From Pseudobutyrivibrio sp. (GTDB taxonomy: Bacteria; Bacillota; Clostridia; Lachnospirales; Lachnospiraceae): a stretch of DNA of 64,000 nt. The position numbers and the translations under genes were made by a program. The DNA lies in the NCBI RefSeq assembly GCF_015057185.1, contig NZ_SVEV01000001.1, forward strand, positions 1 to 64,000, written 5' to 3'. Shown here one piece after another: positions 60,849 to 64,000 of this stretch; the first letter of the stretch is position 1; the number at the start of each line of letters is the position of its first letter. The notes beneath the pieces are model-generated. The model worked only from the letters and a program-made list of their open reading frames with translations, was not told the origin of the DNA and searched no databases.

Positions 60849-62246
60849 ATGGAACAGCTGCATTCATTATTTCTTGAAAATATATTAAAAAATATGTCTG
60901 AAGGTATCATGGTTATTGGATTTGATGGAGTCATTAAATTTGCTAATCAGGCTGCCTTTTCAATACTTGGTTTAAAAGAAGAAAACACGATTGGTAATAA
61001 GTTTGCTAGTTTATTCTTTGAAGATGAAAAAAATGATGATTTTTCCCAAAATGTATTGGATTCTATCTACGATAGAAATAAGGAGCATCAAACTTTAATA
61101 AAATACTATATTGATGACAAAATTCTACATCTTAGGGTGCTTTCTTCTTTTTTAACGGAAAACCAAGAGAAGATTGGAGTAATCATAGTATTTAGCGATT
61201 TAAGTGAATTAATTGATTTGAAAGATGCTGTTAAATCAATGGAAAAGATTAAAGCTCTTAATAATCAATTAGAAATCAGAAATAAACTTATAAGCGATAC
61301 CTTTGGACGATTTTTGTCGGATGATATTGTTAAACAAATATTAGATACTCCTGAAGGTCTCAAGCTTGGTGGCAACAAGCATGAAATAACCATTTTAATG
61401 AGCGATTTACGTGGGTTCACGGCGATGAGCGAAAGAATGGATGCCAGTGATTTGATAGAAATGCTAAATCATTATCTAGGTGAGATGACCGATGCTATTC
61501 AAAAATATCATGGATCTATAATTGAATTTATAGGAGATGGAATATTTGCAATTTTTGGGGCACCCCTGGCCTCTGAAAATCACGCTGCGCAAGCAGTGGC
61601 TGCGGCCCTTGAAATGCAAAAACGAATGGACGGAATTAATGCATGGAACAAAAATCGTGGTTTTCCAAATTTGGAAATGGGTATTGGAATAAATACTGGA
61701 GATGTAATTCTTGGTAATATAGGCTCTGAAAAAAGGACAAAATATGGTGTGGTGGGAAAGCATGTAAATTTATGTGGAAGAATTGAAAGCTACACTGTAG
61801 GTGGACAAGTTTTAATTTCCCCATATACGAAAGCTTTGATTACACAGGAATTAGAAATTGCAAAGAAAATGGTTGTTTACCCTAAGGGGGCTAATGGTGA
61901 ACTAGAGCTTAGCCAGGTTACTGGAATCGGTGAACCTTATAATGTGCATGTCGATTTATCAGATAGTGTGCTTAGGCAATTGGAACACCCTATAGCAATA
62001 AGCTTTCACAAGATTGATGGAAAGCATGAGGATTCAAAAACTTTATATGGTGGCTTGATTGCAGTAGCAAGAGATGGAGCTCTTATGGAGAGTGATGTAG
62101 CACTTGAGGTTTATGGAAATATACTGATAAATGCTGGGGGAAAGCTGTTTTGCAAAGTAATAGATAAACAGGATGATAGATATGTGTTACAATATACTTC
62201 AATTCCTACTGGTTATGCGGCTTGGTTAAAGAATACAAATATATAG
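60849..62246 (+). CDS. PAS-class III nucleotide cyclase with C-terminal PilZ-like extension
   Basis: The 465-residue soluble protein has a PAS domain (about 5-118), a short coiled linker and a class III cyclase homology domain (about 178-335). Metal ligands D186 (SDLRGF) and D230 (IGDG) and transition-state residues N307 and R311 are present, so it should be active. The base-selecting positions are E226, where adenylate cyclases have Lys and guanylate cyclases Glu, and G300, instead of Asp/Thr or Cys. A C-terminal domain (about 375-465) has a PilZ-like beta pattern without an RxxxR motif. The ATG has a GGGGGAC-type site. The product may be cGMP (inference). Confidence 0.9.
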   Translation: MEQLHSLFLENILKNMSEGIMVIGFDGVIKFANQAAFSILGLKEENTIGNKFASLFFEDEKNDDFSQNVLDSIYDRNKEHQTLIKYYIDDKILHLRVLSSFLTENQEKIGVIIVFSDLSELIDLKDAVKSMEKIKALNNQLEIRNKLISDTFGRFLSDDIVKQILDTPEGLKLGGNKHEITILMSDLRGFTAMSERMDASDLIEMLNHYLGEMTDAIQKYHGSIIEFIGDGIFAIFGAPLASENHAAQAVAAALEMQKRMDGINAWNKNRGFPNLEMGIGINTGDVILGNIGSEKRTKYGVVGKHVNLCGRIESYTVGGQVLISPYTKALITQELEIAKKMVVYPKGANGELELSQVTGIGEPYNVHVDLSDSVLRQLEHPIAISFHKIDGKHEDSKTLYGGLIAVARDGALMESDVALEVYGNILINAGGKLFCKVIDKQDDRYVLQYTSIPTGYAAWLKNTNI

Positions 62247-62274
62247 AAAAAGTGTGAAACAATCAATTACTTTA

Positions 62275-62303
62275 TTTACAATAAATTTATACTGTGATAT
62301 CAT
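62275..62303 (+). promoter_or_regulatory. Promoter of rpsO
   Basis: TTTACA and TATCAT separated by 17 nt. The 5' leader of about 80 nt to rpsO contains a small hairpin, AGGTC/GACCT. Confidence 0.5.
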
Positions 62304-62392
62304 ATTTCAGGTATTTATTTTACTGTAACTCAGGTCTTGGACACTCCGACCTTTACCTTAGTTGCAGCTTATTCAAAAAAGGAGGAATCAAA

Positions 62393-62659
62393 ATGATTAC
62401 AAAAGAGAAGAAGCAGGCTATTATCAATGAGTACGCTAGAACAGCTGGTGACACAGGTTCTCCAGAGGTTCAGGTTGCAGTTCTTACAGCTCGTATTTCA
62501 GAGCTTACAGAGCACCTTAAGGCAAACCCAGGTGATCATCATTCACGTAGAGGTATGATGAAGATGGTTGGTAAGAGAAGAAACCTTCTTGCTTACCTTA
62601 AGAACACAGACATTGAGAGATATCGTTCAATTATTGAGCGTCTTGGCTTAAGAAAGTAA
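62393..62659 (+). CDS. rpsO: Ribosomal protein uS15
   Basis: The 88-residue uS15. The frame opens at 62294, but the ATG at 62393 has a perfect AGGAGG site. The conserved [17 protein letters not shown] and [16 protein letters not shown] segments bind 16S rRNA. It precedes pnp, the classical order. Confidence 0.98.
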   Translation: MITKEKKQAIINEYARTAGDTGSPEVQVAVLTARISELTEHLKANPGDHHSRRGMMKMVGKRRNLLAYLKNTDIERYRSIIERLGLRK

Positions 62660-62666
62660 TCTATAG

Positions 62667-62694
62667 GAGCGGAGTGTATTCTCCGCTCATTTTT
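62667..62694 (+). terminator. Terminator after rpsO
   Basis: A perfect 8-bp stem GAGCGGAG/CTCCGCTC with a 6-nt loop, then ATTTTTC. Confidence 0.9.
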
Positions 62695-62710
62695 CTATTA
62701 ATTAGTTTTC

Positions 62711-62804
62711 AAGCTCAATCCGAAGCCACTGAATTTGTTAGCGAAAGGCTTCTATGGCTGGTTTTGATGTTCGCTTCATTTTCAGTAGTTTCGGGTTAGT
62801 GCTT
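62711..62804 (+). promoter_or_regulatory. Long imperfect hairpin in the pnp leader
   Basis: Nested stems AAGC/GCTT, CCGAA (62720)/TTCGG (62790), ACTGAA (62728)/TTCAGT (62781) and AGCGAA (62740)/TTCGCT (62770) form one long arm ending 28 nt before pnp. In enteric bacteria a similar leader arm is cut by RNase III to start PNPase autoregulation. Whether the same happens here is inference. It lacks the CGAG core of the E elements. Confidence 0.65.
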
Positions 62805-62832
62805 AAATATATAAAATATTAAGGAGAAAACC

Positions 62833-64000
62833 ATGAAGACATTTACAATGGATTTAGCTGGTAGAACACTCCGTGTTGATATCGGCAGGGTTGCAGCTCA
62901 GGCTAATGGGGCAGCATTTATTCAGTATGGTGATACAACAGTTCTTTCAACTGCTACAGCATCTGATAAGCCACGTGATGGAATCGATTTCTTCCCACTT
63001 TCAGTTGAATTTGAGGAGAAGACTTATGCAGTAGGTAAGATTCCTGGTGGATTTAATAAGAGAGAGGGTAAGGCATCAGAGAATTCTGTACTTACTTCGC
63101 GTGTTATCGATAGACCTATGCGTCCACTTTTTCCAAAGGATTATCGTAACGACGTAACACTTAACAATATGGTAATGGCAGTAGATCCACAGTGCCGTCC
63201 AGAGCTTGTTGCTATGCTCGGTGCAGCTATTGCTACTTGCATTTCAGATATTCCTTTTGATGGCCCATGTGCTATGACACAGATGGGTATGATTGATGGT
63301 GAGTTTATTGTTAACCCATCACAGGAGCAGTGGGACAAGGGCGACCTTAAGCTTACTGTTGCATCTACAAAAGAAAAGGTTATCATGATTGAGGCTGGCG
63401 CTAATATCATCCCTGAGGACAAGATGATTGAAGCTATCTACAAGTGTCATGATGTTAACCAGACAGTTATCGCTTTTATCGAGCAGATGGTTGCTGAGTG
63501 CGGTAAACCAAAGCATGAATATACATCATGCGCTATTCCTGAGGAGCTCTTCGCAAAGATGAAGGAAATCGTTACTCCTGAGGAGATGGAAGGTGCTGTA
63601 TTTACTGATGAAAAGCAGGTTCGTGAAGAGAACATTCGTCAGATTACAGAGCGTCTCGAAGAAGCATTTGCTGATAACGAAGAATGGCTTGCAGTTTTAG
63701 GTGAGGCTATTTATCAGTATGAGAAGAAAACAGTTCGTAAGATGATTCTTAAGGATCACAAGCGTCCAGATGGTCGTGAGATTACACAGATTCGTCCACT
63801 TGCAGCTGAGGTTGATATTATTCCTAGAGTTCATGGTTCATCTATGTTTACTCGTGGACAAACACAGATTTGTGATGTAGTTACACTTGCACCTCTTTCA
63901 GAGGCTCAGAAGATTGATGGTCTTGATCCATTTGTAACTGAGAAGAGATATATGCACCACTATAATTTCCCTGCATATTCTGTAGGTGAGACAAAGCCTT
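62833..64000 (+). CDS. pnp: Polyribonucleotide nucleotidyltransferase (partial, 5' end)
   Basis: PNPase degrades RNA from the 3' end with phosphate. The window holds the first 389 codons with no stop. The first RNase PH-like domain is complete (GDTTVLSTATAS, FFPLSVEFEEKTYAVGKIPGGF, TSRVIDRPMRPLFP), the helical linker follows, and the second core starts with KRPDGREITQIRPL and MFTRGQTQ. The ATG at 62833 follows AAGGAGA. The KH and S1 domains lie beyond the edge. Confidence 0.97.
   Translation, partial: MKTFTMDLAGRTLRVDIGRVAAQANGAAFIQYGDTTVLSTATASDKPRDGIDFFPLSVEFEEKTYAVGKIPGGFNKREGKASENSVLTSRVIDRPMRPLFPKDYRNDVTLNNMVMAVDPQCRPELVAMLGAAIATCISDIPFDGPCAMTQMGMIDGEFIVNPSQEQWDKGDLKLTVASTKEKVIMIEAGANIIPEDKMIEAIYKCHDVNQTVIAFIEQMVAECGKPKHEYTSCAIPEELFAKMKEIVTPEEMEGAVFTDEKQVREENIRQITERLEEAFADNEEWLAVLGEAIYQYEKKTVRKMILKDHKRPDGREITQIRPLAAEVDIIPRVHGSSMFTRGQTQICDVVTLAPLSEAQKIDGLDPFVTEKRYMHHYNFPAYSVGETKP

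Noticed and set aside
62711-62804. pnp leader hairpin as a fifth copy of the E family
   Set aside because: It shares only a CAAGCTC start and a long-arm shape; the CGAG-N10-CGAG core and flanking loops are missing.

Overview
The window looks like chromosomal DNA from an anaerobic, motile, low-GC clostridium. Gene content and protein style best fit the Lachnospiraceae, close to Butyrivibrio/Pseudobutyrivibrio. The indicators are an oxygen-independent ribonucleotide reductase (nrdD/nrdG), a stand-alone acetate kinase, methylglyoxal synthase, CheV, a split purine end-step (stand-alone IMP cyclohydrolase plus stand-alone AICAR transformylase), a ylqF-rnhB-ylqG-ylqH-like block and several TTG starts. 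I see no rRNA, tRNA, insertion sequence, prophage or CRISPR array. Base composition is even, apart from one GC-rich intergenic patch near 12.0 kb. A CDS runs off each end: a membrane/coiled-coil protein on the left and pnp on the right.

Layout. 0-6.2 kb: an OmpR-type two-component pair, a lipoprotein, CheV, and a large acidic/lysine-rich membrane protein. 6.2-14.2 kb: hisH-hisF, a zinc-ribbon membrane protein, two paralogous TPR lipoproteins, a FliD-like protein, a candidate structured RNA, and the two last genes of IMP synthesis. 14.2-15.9 kb (minus strand): a PepSY protein and tmcAL. 16-43.6 kb: a long housekeeping run. In order it holds ackA, yceD-type, rpmF, plsX, acpP, rnc, smc, ftsY, ilvA, ylxM, ffh, rpsP, khpA, rimM, trmD, rplS, lepB, rbgA, lepB, rnhB, FliK-like, FlhB-like, yraN, a DUF512 protein, der, plsY, gpsA, nrdD, nrdG and dut. 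43.6-55.4 kb: topoisomerase IV (parE, parC), a CPBP protease, mgsA, two poorly known genes, CIRCE-groESL, a DegV protein and purA. 55.4-62.2 kb: an unusual signalling region. 62.3 kb to the end: rpsO and pnp.

The two most interesting things are these. (1) A family of four dispersed hairpin elements of about 85-89 bp, at 12924, 20241, 39201 and, inverted, 37053. Their stems differ in sequence but stay paired through compensatory changes, while a CGAG-N9/10-CGAG core is kept. Three of them sit in sense orientation just before the ribosome binding site of purH, smc and gpsA. I do not recognise this family. (2) A two-unit signalling locus at 56.1-62.2 kb. The first unit encodes an ATPase-like protein, a STAS anti-sigma antagonist, an RsbW-type kinase, a ParB/sulfiredoxin-like domain fused to a HAD domain, and a HAD paralogue. 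The second encodes a protein with two cyclic-nucleotide-binding domains, a TIM-barrel epimerase-like protein, and a PAS-class III nucleotide cyclase. The cyclase has all metal and transition-state residues but a guanylate-type Glu at the base-selecting position. A textbook intrinsic terminator lies inside the reading frame upstream of the cyclase. Together these suggest a cyclic-nucleotide pathway, possibly cGMP, linked to partner switching. That is uncommon for clostridia.
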